Shown: positions 26,926 through 36,261, counted from the stretch's first letter. The stretch: DNA of 64,000 nt from Hephaestia sp. MAHUQ-44 (GCF_023806085.1 NZ_JAMSLX010000003.1:62001-126000), one strand, 5' to 3'. Notes: generated from the sequence alone by a model not told the origin. Made by a program: numbers and translations.

Positions 26926-27900
26926 ATGACCGGACCGTTCGTTCGCCCCGATGTTCGCGGGTTTCTCGATTATCTGGCCAGCGTGCCGGGCCCCAAGACA
27001 CATGAGATGACCCCGGCACAGGCGCGCCAGGTCTATCTCGCGATGAAGGACATCGCCGATCCGCCTGTCGGCGAGCTGGCATGCATCACCGATCTGAGCA
27101 TCGACGGCCCCGGCGGCCCGATCGCGCTGCGGCTGTTCGATGCCCGCGCGTCGCGCGAGCCCGGTCCGGCGATGGTGTTCTTCCACGGCGGCGGGTTCGT
27201 GTTCGGCGATCTCGATACCCACGCCTCGCTGTGCGCTGAAATGGCGCGGACGCTCGACCTGCCGGTGATCGCGGTCGATTACCGGCTCGCGCCCGAACAC
27301 CGCTGGCCCGCCGCCCCCGATGATTGCGAGGCCGCCGCACGCTGGATCGCCGCCAATAGCGCCGCGCTGGGGCGGCCCGTCACCAGCCTCGTCCTTGCCG
27401 GCGACAGCGCGGGCGGCACGCTTTCCATCGTCACCGCGATGGCACTGCGCGATCGGCCCGCAGCCGTGCCGGCGATCGCGCATTTCCCGATCTATCCAGC
27501 CGCGGACATGAGCAAAATCTACCCCTCTTATGAGGAATTCGCCGAAGGCTATCTGCTCACCGAAGCGACGATGGCCTGGTTTGCCGACGCTTATGCCGCG
27601 GACCTGACGCATATGCGCGGGTCGCCGATGCAGGGCGATCTTGGCGGATTGCCGCCCGCGGTCGTCGTCACCGCGAGCCTCGACCCGCTGCGCGATCAGG
27701 GGCGTGCTTATGCCGGTGCGCTGGTCGATGCCGGGGTCCCGGTGGTGTTCCGCGAGGCGCGCGGCAACATCCACGGCTTCGCCAATCTGCGCCGGGCGAT
27801 CCCGTCGAGCGAGGGCGACGTTGCCGGCGCGCTTGCCGCGCTGAAGGCAGTGATCGTCGAGGCGGAAGCCAATCGCGTGATGGCGCAGGCGGCAGGGTGA
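26926..27900 (+). CDS. Alpha/beta-hydrolase, HSL-type (esterase/lipase)
   Basis: A 324-residue hormone-sensitive-lipase family esterase. The oxyanion hole motif HGGGFVFGDLDTH, the VDYRLAPEHRWPAAPDDC segment, the nucleophile elbow GDSAGG (Ser161), the acid in ASLDPLRDQG and the His in NIHGFANL are all present. It would hydrolyse short acyl esters in the cytoplasm. I chose the ATG at 26926 because GGGAGA lies seven bases upstream; ATGs at 26911 and 26920 fit less well. The downstream rppH starts three bases after its stop, so the two are co-transcribed. Confidence 0.92.
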   Translation: MTGPFVRPDVRGFLDYLASVPGPKTHEMTPAQARQVYLAMKDIADPPVGELACITDLSIDGPGGPIALRLFDARASREPGPAMVFFHGGGFVFGDLDTHASLCAEMARTLDLPVIAVDYRLAPEHRWPAAPDDCEAAARWIAANSAALGRPVTSLVLAGDSAGGTLSIVTAMALRDRPAAVPAIAHFPIYPAADMSKIYPSYEEFAEGYLLTEATMAWFADAYAADLTHMRGSPMQGDLGGLPPAVVVTASLDPLRDQGRAYAGALVDAGVPVVFREARGNIHGFANLRRAIPSSEGDVAGALAALKAVIVEAEANRVMAQAAG

Positions 27901-27902
27901 CG

Positions 27903-28388
27903 ATGACCACGACCGATTTCTCGACGCTGCCCTATCGCCCGTGCGCGGGGGTGATGCTGGTCAACCGCGAGGGCAAGGTCTTTGTCGGCCAGCGGCTCGA
28001 TTCGAAGACCGAGGCATGGCAGATGCCGCAGGGCGGGATCGAGCCGGGCGAGGACGCCGAGGCCGCGGCGTTGCGCGAACTGGGCGAAGAAACCGGGATC
28101 GCTCCCGATAAGGTAATGCTGGTCGCCGCCGCGCCTGAAGAATTCTGCTACGACCTGCCCGACGATCTGATCGGCCGATTGTGGCAGGGGCGCTGGCGCG
28201 GGCAGCGGCAGCGCTGGTTCCTCTATCGCTTCACCGGCGACGACAAGGATGTCGACATCCACACCGCCGATCAGGAATTCAGGGCGTGGCGCTGGGCGGA
28301 GCCCGCCGACCTTCCCGAGATGATCGTGCCGTTCAAGAAACCGCTCTACCAACGCGTGCTGGCAGCCTTCGCGGATCACCTCGGTTGA
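27903..28388 (+). CDS. rppH: RNA pyrophosphohydrolase (Nudix)
   Basis: A 161-residue Nudix hydrolase that removes pyrophosphate from the 5' end of mRNA to start decay. The Nudix box fits GX5EX7REUXEEXGU between residues about 41 and 63 (starting GGIEPGED and ending EETGI). The N-terminal YRPCAGVMLVNREGKVFVGQR, the WQMPQGG lead-in and the C-terminal PFKKPLYQRVLAAF are characteristic of RppH. I prefer the ATG at 27903 after GCAGGG; a GTG at 27897 overlaps the upstream stop. Confidence 0.93.
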   Translation: MTTTDFSTLPYRPCAGVMLVNREGKVFVGQRLDSKTEAWQMPQGGIEPGEDAEAAALRELGEETGIAPDKVMLVAAAPEEFCYDLPDDLIGRLWQGRWRGQRQRWFLYRFTGDDKDVDIHTADQEFRAWRWAEPADLPEMIVPFKKPLYQRVLAAFADHLG

Positions 28389-28473
28389 GGGCGGTTTTCA
28401 TGACGCAATGCGGCAAAAGTCCCGTTTGAGGCCTTTTCTCTGCCTTTTTGTCTGATTAGGGAAGGCTGCAATC

Positions 28474-29472
28474 ATGGTCATGCTGCTTGCTCCCCTCATG
28501 CTCGCTGCCGCGATGCCCCAATGGCTCGAACCGGTCGTGGAACCGGAACCCTTTCAGGGGTTCGACTTCTACGTCCCCGAAATCGCCTATGCCCGGCCGA
28601 TCGATCTCGACGAAATCGACCTGGTCGAGGTACCGCCAGCGGTGCCGCTCGATTTCAGCGCGATGCTCGATGCCGCGATCGCCGCGGGCAATGACGGCGA
28701 GATCGATACGCTCGTCAAATATGCCGGCAAGCGCGCGCCCTGGGCGCAGGATGCGATGAAGAAACGCGTCAACGCGTGGCGCACCGATCGCCGCCTCAAA
28801 CACGAAGCGATGGTCGAGGCCGCCGGAATTTTCGAACTCTGGAAGGGCAAGGCGACGCTCGGCGGCTGGCTGACCACGGGCAATACCAACAACGTCGGCG
28901 TCAGCGGCGTGGTCGATGTGACGCGCGAAGGCCTGCAATGGCGCCACAAGGTCCGCCTGCAGGTCGATTTCCAGCGCAGCCTTGGCGTCACCACGCGCGA
29001 ACATTATCTCGCGTCGTACGAGCCCAATTTCAAGATCGACGATCGCTCCTACGTCTACGGGGCGATGCAATATGAAGGCGATCATTTCCTGGGCTATGAC
29101 AGCCGCTATTCGGCCTCGATCGGTGCCGGTTACAGCCTGCTGACGGGCCCCAAAACCAAGCTCAACCTCGAACTCGGCCCGGCGTATCGCGCGACCGCGT
29201 TCACCGACGGCACCGACGAACGCAGCCTCGCCGGACGCGGATCGTTCGATTTCGCGTGGCAATTGACCCACGCGATCTCGCTGACGCAGAACGCCTCGCT
29301 TTACTGGCAAAGCTACAACAGCACGCTGAGCGCCACCACCGCGCTCAACGCCAAGCTATTCGGCCCGCTCTCGGCCCAGCTTTCGTACAACGTCCAGTAT
29401 GAAAGCGACCCACCGGGACGCAACCTCACCACCGACACCACCAGCCGCGCGTCGATCGTCTACGCTTTCTAG
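28474..29472 (+). CDS. DUF481 (YdiY-like) outer-membrane protein
   Basis: A 332-residue secreted protein. The N-terminus MVMLLAPLMLAAAM is a short signal-like segment, followed by an acidic, Pro-rich region and a helical stretch (DFSAMLDAAIAAGNDGEIDTLVKYAGKRAP). From about residue 125 onwards alternating beta strands (WKGKATLGGWLTTGNTNNVGVSG ... LSYNVQYESDPPGRN) form the DUF481 barrel, ending in the aromatic outer-membrane signal VYAF. The family is called putative salt-induced outer-membrane protein. The stop codon TAG lies within the CTAG target duplication of the adjacent insertion sequence, so the gene end is intact. Confidence 0.88.
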   Translation: MVMLLAPLMLAAAMPQWLEPVVEPEPFQGFDFYVPEIAYARPIDLDEIDLVEVPPAVPLDFSAMLDAAIAAGNDGEIDTLVKYAGKRAPWAQDAMKKRVNAWRTDRRLKHEAMVEAAGIFELWKGKATLGGWLTTGNTNNVGVSGVVDVTREGLQWRHKVRLQVDFQRSLGVTTREHYLASYEPNFKIDDRSYVYGAMQYEGDHFLGYDSRYSASIGAGYSLLTGPKTKLNLELGPAYRATAFTDGTDERSLAGRGSFDFAWQLTHAISLTQNASLYWQSYNSTLSATTALNAKLFGPLSAQLSYNVQYESDPPGRNLTTDTTSRASIVYAF

Positions 29473-30235
29473 GCCGTAGACTCATAAACGCGCAGCCATA
29501 GTCGTATTGAGGCGAGTTGGACCATCGCGAGGAAGTTGGCGGCGAGCTTGTCATATCGTGTGGCGACGCGTCGGAAGTGCTTCAGCTTTGAGAAGAACCG
29601 CTCGATAAGGTTGCGTTCGCGGTAGAGCCGCTTGCTAAAGCACGGCTTCCATCGTCGGTTGCTCTTCGGCGGTATGTTGGGCGTGGCGCCCTGTTCCTCA
29701 ATGAGCGAACGGATGCGATCAGCATCATAGGCCTTGTCGGCCAGCACGATCATGTGCGGCCCAAGGTGGTTGAGCAGATCGTCCGCGACTTGGCCATCAT
29801 GTGACTGCCCGGCGGTCAGGCCGAGCCGGATCGGGAGACCTTGCGCATCGACGACGGCATGTATCTTGGTCGTGAGGCCTCCTCGGGAGCGACCGAGACA
29901 ATGGTCTCGATCCCCCTTTTTGCCGTCGCAGCTTGCTGGTGCACCCGGATGGAAGTGCTATCGATCATCTGGATGTCGCCGTCATAGGCGGCAGTGATGG
30001 CATCCATCATCCGACCTCAGACGCCTGCCTTCCGCCATCGCACGAAGCGATTGTAACAGGTGGTGCGCGGACCATAGCGCTCGGGCAGGTCGCGCCACGG
30101 CGCGCCGGAGCGCAGCACCCAGAAGATGCCGTTCAGCACGCGCCGGTCGTCGACACGTGGAACGCCTCGCGGCTTGTTGGGCAGTAGCGGTTCGATCACA
30201 CGCCACTCGAAGTCGGTCAAATCATATCGGCTCAT
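29469..30235 (-). pseudogene. IS5-family transposase with in-frame stop
   Basis: The minus-strand frame starts MSRYDLTDFEWRVIEPLLP at 30235 and runs to a TGA at 30017-30019 (codon 73), where relatives are expected to have Trp. It continues in the same frame to A5G5 (29912-29921, minus sense), where a -1 slip joins the second frame, giving a product of about 255 residues that would otherwise be complete. Catalytic residues are intact: Asp in QMIDSTSIRVH, Asp in IVLADKAYDADRI, and Glu in RNLIERFFSKLKHF. Two-frame organisation with a slippery run is normal for this group; the TGA is the real defect. Without readthrough this copy should not make transposase. Confidence 0.85.
29473..29488 (+). repeat. 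IS left terminal inverted repeat
   Basis: GCCGTAGACTCATAAA, 13 of 16 identical to the right repeat read inward. It encodes the last residues (YESTA) of the transposase on the minus strand. Confidence 0.8.
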
Positions 30236-30360
30236 GCAGTCGCTGAATCAGAGTTCGATACAATATGAAAGCCGCCAGTCGGCATTGGCCCTCAGTTGCA
30301 AGCATTCAGGGTCCCCAATCCAGCCTCGACATCCCCTAGCTGTGCTGCGAAGATCGACTG

Positions 30361-30588
30361 GTGGAGACGATCAAGAAAATCATCAGCAAGGACGGCAAGC
30401 ATCGCCTCGACATTGAGGTCAGTTCCGGCGGATTATACCGTTACATCACCTTCGATGACCGTTTTCGGAACGACCCGGATTTTCAGAATCCACCCGAATG
30501 GACGATTGATGCTTTTTCCGGGCTCTACGAGTCTGTGGAAGCGGTCGAAGCCGACGCGACCGCGGCGCTCGCATGGCTTCGCGAGTAA
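30361..30588 (+). CDS. Small hypothetical protein carried within the IS
   Basis: A 75-residue ORF from a GTG, starting METIKKIISKDGKHRLDIEV and ending TAALAWLRE. It is acidic, with the aromatic core GLYRYITFDDRF and EWTIDAFSGLYESVEAVEADA, and no membrane segment. It resembles, from memory, small uncharacterised proteins with a SGLYDSxExAExDA pattern; no function is known. Codons such as TTA, ATT and TTT are used more than in neighbours, suggesting transfer. There is no strong ribosome-binding site, and the upstream frame is closed by a TAG at 30337. It lies between the transposase leader and the right inverted repeat of the IS. Confidence 0.55.
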   Translation: METIKKIISKDGKHRLDIEVSSGGLYRYITFDDRFRNDPDFQNPPEWTIDAFSGLYESVEAVEADATAALAWLRE

Positions 30589-30603
30589 CGACAAAAATTC
30601 CTA

Positions 30604-30619
30604 TTTATGAGTTCACGAC
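30604..30619 (-). repeat. IS right terminal inverted repeat
   Basis: On the plus strand TTTATGAGTTCACGAC, followed directly by the CTAG duplication at 30620-30623. It is the inverse of the left repeat with three differences. Confidence 0.8.
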
Positions 30620-30637
30620 CTAGTTGCCAGCGGCATC

Positions 30638-30704
30638 GGCCCGCTCCCCCATCCGGCCTTCCACAAGAGTATCCTGGATGGGAGGCCGGATGGGGGAGCG
30701 GGCC
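30638..30704. repeat. Perfect 21-bp inverted repeat (GC-rich hairpin)
   Basis: Arms 30638-30658 and 30684-30704 are exactly complementary around a 25-nt loop that contains a further CATCC/GGATG match. The outer 13 bases GGCCCGCTCCCCC are identical to those of 18583-18649. It fills most of the gap between the IS and the M20 hydrolase gene. Confidence 0.8.
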
Positions 30705-30790
30705 GGTGCCGTCTCCGTTTCGGAGATGAGCAAAACAGTCCACACGGACAACGGTTTCATTCGCAACCGGTTTGGCGCTAGGCTCGGTCG

Positions 30791-31999
30791 ATGGAGATGC
30801 TTTCGCCGATCGAACGCGACGCGGTCGCGCATGCCGCCGCCGCCCCGATGCTCGATCGGGTGCAGGCCTGGGCGGCGATCAACAGCGGCACCGCCAATCT
30901 CGAGGGGCTCGCCCGGATTGCGGGTACGCTCGCCGATGCGTTCGCGGTGCTGCCGGGGACATTGCAGTTGATCGAGCCCGCGCCGGTCGATTCCGTCTCG
31001 GCGACGGGCGTCGTCAGCGCGCAACCGCACGGCAAGCACCTCCACCTCGCGGTGCGCCCCGATGCGCCGGTCCAGATGCTGTTCACCGGGCATATGGACA
31101 CCGTCTATCCCGCCGATCACGCGTTCCAGCAGCAGCGTTTCCTCGACGCCAACACGCTCAACGGCCCCGGCGTCGCCGATATGAAGGGCGGTCTCGCGCT
31201 GCTGCTCGCCGCACTCGAAGGCGTCGAGGCATCGCCGCTCGCCCAACGTCTCGGCTATGAGGTCGTGATCAATTCGGACGAGGAAACCGGCTCCTTCTCG
31301 TCGGCGGCGCTGCTGGCGGAGGCCGCGCGCGGCAAGGTGGCGGCGCTCACCTATGAACCTGCATTGCCCGATGGCACGCTGGCCGGCGCACGTGGCGGCA
31401 CCGGCAATTTTTCGATCGTCGTCCGTGGCAAGAGCGCGCACGCCGGGCGCAACCCCGATGACGGGCGCAACGCGATCGTCGCCGCGGCCGAGATCGCGGT
31501 ACGGCTTGCCGCCGCGAAAAGCCCGGCGCTTTCGGTCAACCCGGCGCGGATCGAGGGCGGCGGCCCCAACAATGTCGTGCCCGATCTCGCGGTGCTGCGC
31601 GTCAACTTCCGCCCGAGGGCCGCCGAGGAAATCGCGCGCGCGCGCGCCGCGATCGACGCGGCAGTGGCCGAGATCGCGGCCGCCCATGACGTACGGATCG
31701 CGGTCCACGGCGGCTTCAATCGCCCGCCCAAGCCGATCGATGCCGGCGCGGCGCGGCTATTCGACCTGGTCAAGAAATCGGGCGCCGATCTGGGGCTCGC
31801 CATCGGCTGGCGCGACACCGGCGGGGTATGCGACGGCAACAATATCGCCGCTGCCGGCGTGCCCGTGGTCGATACGATGGGCGCGCGCGGCGGCGCGATC
31901 CATTCGCCCGATGAATTCCTGCTGGTCGACAGCCTCGCCGAGCGCGCGGCCTTATCGACCGTCACGATTCTCAGGATCGCAGCAAAGGGGGATCAATGA
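30791..31999 (+). CDS. M20-family metallohydrolase in the ast operon
   Basis: A 402-residue M20 (ArgE/DapE/CPG2-type) zinc hydrolase. Metal ligands and catalytic residues are visible: GHMDTVYP, NGPGVADMKGGLALLLAALE, SDEETGS, and the C-terminal GGAIHSPDEF. The dimerisation lid domain lies between (GTGNFSIVVRGKSAHAGRNPDDGRNAI). It overlaps astA by four bases (ATGA) and is the first gene of an M20-astA-astB operon. The AST pathway ends with AstE, an M14-type N-succinylglutamate desuccinylase that is absent here, and an M20 amidohydrolase could fill that step; this is inference. Start at 30791 (or ATG 30797) without a strong ribosome-binding site. Confidence 0.88.
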   Translation: MEMLSPIERDAVAHAAAAPMLDRVQAWAAINSGTANLEGLARIAGTLADAFAVLPGTLQLIEPAPVDSVSATGVVSAQPHGKHLHLAVRPDAPVQMLFTGHMDTVYPADHAFQQQRFLDANTLNGPGVADMKGGLALLLAALEGVEASPLAQRLGYEVVINSDEETGSFSSAALLAEAARGKVAALTYEPALPDGTLAGARGGTGNFSIVVRGKSAHAGRNPDDGRNAIVAAAEIAVRLAAAKSPALSVNPARIEGGGPNNVVPDLAVLRVNFRPRAAEEIARARAAIDAAVAEIAAAHDVRIAVHGGFNRPPKPIDAGAARLFDLVKKSGADLGLAIGWRDTGGVCDGNNIAAAGVPVVDTMGARGGAIHSPDEFLLVDSLAERAALSTVTILRIAAKGDQ

Positions 32000-33012
32000 G
32001 CTTTCGCATCCGCGCGGCGCGCGACGAGGATCTGCAACCGCTTTACGAAATGGCCAAGCTGACCGGGGGCGGCTTCACCAACCTGCCGCCCGACAAGCAC
32101 GCGCTGCGCGTGAAGCTCGATCGCAGCCGGGCGAGCTTCGCGCGCGACGACGATACATTGAGCGACGATCTGTTCGTGCTGATCCTCGAGAACGTCGCGA
32201 CCGGCGAGGTCCGCGGCACCTGCCAGATGTTCACCCGCGTCGGGCAGACCTGGCCCTTCTATTCGTATCGTCTCGGCACGCTGACCCAGCATTCGGCCGA
32301 GCTCGACCGCACCTTTCGCGCCGACATGCTGTCGCTATCGACCGATCTGGAAGGGTCGAGCGAGGTCGGCGGGCTGTTCCTCCATCCGGGCGAACGCGCG
32401 GGCGGGCTCGGGATGCTGCTCGCGCGCAGCCGCTATCTGTTCATCGCGATGCACCGCGCGCGCTTTGCCGATCACATCCTCGCCGAATTGCGCGGGATCA
32501 TCGACGAGGCCGGCGGATCGCCGTTCTGGGACGGATTGGCGGGGCGGTTCTTCGGGATGAATTTCCAGGACGCCGACCAGTTCAACGCGATCCACGGCAA
32601 CCAGTTCATCGCCGATCTGATGCCCAAGCACCCGATCTATATCGCGATGCTGACCGAGACCGCGCGCGCCGCGATCGGCCTGCCGCACCCCTCGGGCCGC
32701 GCGGCGATGCGGATGCTCGAACATGAAGGCTTCGGCTTCGACAATTATATCGACATTTTCGATGGCGGCCCGACGATGACCGCGCGCACCGATCAGGTGA
32801 AAGCAGTGCGCGAGGCCCGCACCGCGACGGTGCTGACATGCGACAAGGACGGCGGCGATCAGGCGCTGGTGGCGACCGGGCGGCTCGCCGATTTCCGCTG
32901 CGCTTACGGCGTCGTGCGCGAGCAGGAAGGCAACCGCGTGGTGATCGACCCCGGCTGTGCTCAGGCGCTCGGCGTCACCGAGGACGATACGATCTGCTAC
33001 GCAGGCCGCTGA
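31996..33012 (+). CDS. astA: Arginine N-succinyltransferase
   Basis: A 338-residue acyltransferase for the first AST step, succinyl-CoA plus arginine to N2-succinylarginine. The sequence is AstA-like throughout: IRAARDEDLQPLYEMAKLTGGGFTNLPPD, GTCQMFTRVGQTWPFYSYRLG, LSTDLEGSSEVGGLFLHPGER, and LRGIIDEAGGSPFWDGLAGRFFGMNFQDAD, followed by DLMPKHPIY. Length fits the family (about 340). It overlaps the M20 hydrolase before it and shares a TGATG junction with astB, so the three are one coupled operon. Confidence 0.95.
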   Translation: MSFRIRAARDEDLQPLYEMAKLTGGGFTNLPPDKHALRVKLDRSRASFARDDDTLSDDLFVLILENVATGEVRGTCQMFTRVGQTWPFYSYRLGTLTQHSAELDRTFRADMLSLSTDLEGSSEVGGLFLHPGERAGGLGMLLARSRYLFIAMHRARFADHILAELRGIIDEAGGSPFWDGLAGRFFGMNFQDADQFNAIHGNQFIADLMPKHPIYIAMLTETARAAIGLPHPSGRAAMRMLEHEGFGFDNYIDIFDGGPTMTARTDQVKAVREARTATVLTCDKDGGDQALVATGRLADFRCAYGVVREQEGNRVVIDPGCAQALGVTEDDTICYAGR

Positions 33013-34265
33013 TGCTCACCGAGATCAATTTCGACGGGATCATTGGCCCGAGCCACAATTATGCGGGGCTGAGCCCGGGCAACCTCGCCGCGACGAGCAA
33101 CGCGGGCAGGGTCTCGCATCCGCGCGCCGCCGCGCTTCAGGGCATCGCCAAGATGCGCGCCAATCTGGCGCTGGGGCTGCGGCAGGGCGTGCTGCTGCCA
33201 CTCCCCCGCCCCAACCATGGCTGGCTCGAGACGCTCGCGACCGATTATGCGCGCGCCGCACCCCATCTGCGCGCGCAGGCGCTGTCGGCCTCGGCGATGT
33301 GGGCCGCCAATGCCGCCACCGTCTCGCCCGCGCCCGACACCGCCGATGGCCGCTGCCACCTGAGTGTCGCCAATCTGGTGACGATGCCGCACCGCAGCCA
33401 CGAATGGCCCGACACGCTGGCGCAGCTCCGTCTTGCCTTTGCCGATGCGGCGTTCGCGGTGCACGGCCCCGTCCCGCCCCCGTTCGGCGACGAAGGCGCG
33501 GCCAACCACATGCGGCTCACCCCGCGCCACGGCGAGGCGGGGATCGAGATCTTCGTTTACGGCGTGACCGGCGGCCCCTACCCCGCCCGTCAGCATCGCG
33601 AGGCGAGCGAAGCGATCGCGCGGCGGCACGGCACCGATCCCGCACGGACGCTGTTCGCGCAGCAATCCGAGGTGGCGATCGCGGCGGGCGCGTTCCACAA
33701 TGATGTCGTCGCGGTCGCCAACGAGCGCGTGCTGTTCGCGCACGAACAGGCGTTCGCCGACAAGGAACGGCTGTACGACGATCTGCGTGCCGCGATGCCC
33801 GAGGTCGAGATCGTCGAGGTGCCCACCGCGCGCGTCAGCCTTGCCGACGCGGTGTCGTCCTATCTGTTCAACGCCCAACTCGTCAGCCTGCCCACCGGCG
33901 AGCAGGCGCTGATATTGCCCGAGGAAGCGCGCGCCAATGCCGCCGTCTGGGGGTGGCTGCGCGAGCATGTCGCGGGCAACGGCCCGATCCGGCGGCTCGA
34001 GGTGGTCGATGTACGCGAATCGATGGCCAATGGCGGCGGCCCCGCCTGTCTGCGGCTGCGCGTCGTCGCCGATCCCGCAACGGTCGACCCGCGCTTTCTG
34101 GTGGACGGCGACAGGCTCGACCGGATCGCCACGGTGGTCCACAGCCACTGGCCCGAGACGATCGATCCGCGCGCGATCGGCGATCCCGGACTGATCGCCC
34201 GCATCGAGCGCGCGCGCCGATCGCTTATCGAAACGCTCGGAATCGTCGAGTTACTTTACACTTAA
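33012..34265 (+). CDS. astB: N-succinylarginine dihydrolase
   Basis: A 417-residue amidinotransferase-fold hydrolase that splits N2-succinylarginine into succinylornithine, ammonia and carbon dioxide. The AstB opening INFDGIIGPSHNYAGLSPGN, the segment ANAATVSPAPDT, HEWPDTLAQLRLAFADAAF, FGDEGAANHMRL with a catalytic Asp/Glu pair, FAQQSEVAIAAGAFHNDVVAVANERVLF with the catalytic His, and GGPACLRLRVV with the catalytic Cys are all present. It is slightly shorter than E. coli AstB (447). The start ATG shares one base with the astA stop. Confidence 0.94.
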   Translation: MLTEINFDGIIGPSHNYAGLSPGNLAATSNAGRVSHPRAAALQGIAKMRANLALGLRQGVLLPLPRPNHGWLETLATDYARAAPHLRAQALSASAMWAANAATVSPAPDTADGRCHLSVANLVTMPHRSHEWPDTLAQLRLAFADAAFAVHGPVPPPFGDEGAANHMRLTPRHGEAGIEIFVYGVTGGPYPARQHREASEAIARRHGTDPARTLFAQQSEVAIAAGAFHNDVVAVANERVLFAHEQAFADKERLYDDLRAAMPEVEIVEVPTARVSLADAVSSYLFNAQLVSLPTGEQALILPEEARANAAVWGWLREHVAGNGPIRRLEVVDVRESMANGGGPACLRLRVVADPATVDPRFLVDGDRLDRIATVVHSHWPETIDPRAIGDPGLIARIERARRSLIETLGIVELLYT

Positions 34266-34330
34266 CCATGTCCGTTAAGGCGGAACGACGGGTGTGCGCG
34301 GCTGGCCCAAGGCTTGCTTGCCCTTTGGGA

Positions 34331-34549
34331 ATGCTCCGCAAGATCGCCCGCCTGTTCGTCATCAAGACCAAGTTCGAGGCGTTTCTCGTGATCTACGGGC
34401 TCGGCCTCGGCGCGGTCGAGCGCGGGATTCATTATATGCACCAATATCCGGGATTCGGCGGCAAATTGCTGTTCGTAGTGTGCCCGATCGCGGTGTTCAT
34501 GGCGGGCACGCGGATCCTCGAATCGGTCGAGCGCAATCCCGACGGGTAA
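34331..34549 (+). CDS. Small conserved-type membrane protein, unknown function
   Basis: A 72-residue ORF beginning MLRKIARLFVIKTKFEAFLVIYGL with two hydrophobic stretches (FEAFLVIYGLGLGAVERG and KLLFVVCPIAVFMAGTRI), so probably an inner-membrane protein with two helices. It resembles from memory short sphingomonad proteins of this length; no function is known. The ATG is directly preceded by TTTGGGA, which is very close. An in-frame ATG at 34268 would add 21 residues of poor character. It lies between astB and the convergent gdhA. Confidence 0.55.
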   Translation: MLRKIARLFVIKTKFEAFLVIYGLGLGAVERGIHYMHQYPGFGGKLLFVVCPIAVFMAGTRILESVERNPDG

Positions 34550-34562
34550 GGCTGAAACCAGA

Positions 34563-34626
34563 ATGGTGGCTTTCCGTGCCCCCGAACGCCACGCATGCGA
34601 CCGCCGGATATACGGAAAACCACCAT
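34563..34626. repeat. Inverted repeat between convergent genes
   Basis: ATGGTGGCTTTCCGT (34563-34577) pairs with ACGGAAAACCACCAT (34612-34626), one mismatch in 15, around a 34-nt centre. It lies between the small membrane-protein gene and gdhA, where a bidirectional transcription stop would be useful, but no T-run follows. Confidence 0.45.
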
Positions 34627-34648
34627 CAAGACGTAAGCCAAAGAGGCT

Positions 34649-36010
<1,362 letters not shown>

Positions 36011-36057
36011 CTAAACACAATACGCTGGCGCTCATAGCGAAATGTACGACAAAAGCA

Positions 36058-36073
36058 CGAAAAGCTTTTTCGC
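36058..36073. promoter_or_regulatory. Perfect 16-bp palindrome upstream of gdhA
   Basis: CGAAAAAGCTTTTTCG is fully palindromic and centred 67 bp upstream of the gdhA start, in an AT-richer stretch of otherwise GC-rich DNA. Location and symmetry suggest an operator or a curved upstream site; the factor is unknown. The rest of the 36000-36261 gap shows no gene. Confidence 0.4.
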
Positions 36074-36261
36074 ACCTGCACCCAAGACGGTCTGTCGGGA
36101 GCAAGTCGTGCAGTCCGCGCGACTCGTCACAGCCGGTTCAGCGGAACGCTAACGCTGCTTCGCGCTGCCGCCGATGTGGTTTCAAACGCTACGCCGCCCC
36201 AGGCTCGTCTTGCATGTCGCGACGCCATCAACCCGCGATACGCGTGCGGATCAAGGCCTTA

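Larger units (their letters stand above)
29473..30619 (-). mobile_element. IS5-family insertion sequence with a cargo segment
   Basis: The element spans 1147 bp, flanked by a direct CTAG duplication (29469-29472 and 30620-30623), the target type used by IS5-group elements. Imperfect terminal inverted repeats, GCCGTAGACTCATAAA at the left and GTCGTGAACTCATAAA read inward from the right, agree at 13 of 16 positions. The transposase runs on the minus strand from 30235 to the left end. About 370 bp between the transposase ATG and the right end contain a small ORF on the opposite strand (30361-30588). Most relatives of this transposase group lie close to their right inverted repeat, so this segment looks like captured cargo. 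Confidence 0.85.

Noticed and set aside
30240..30270. Right end of the IS near the transposase start (GAGTTC at 30251)
   Set aside because: Only six bases resemble the left repeat and no target duplication is present; the end at 30619 has both.
34268..34330. Upstream start for the small membrane protein
   Set aside because: The added residues are of non-protein character and there is no ribosome-binding site; 34331 is preferred, with modest confidence.
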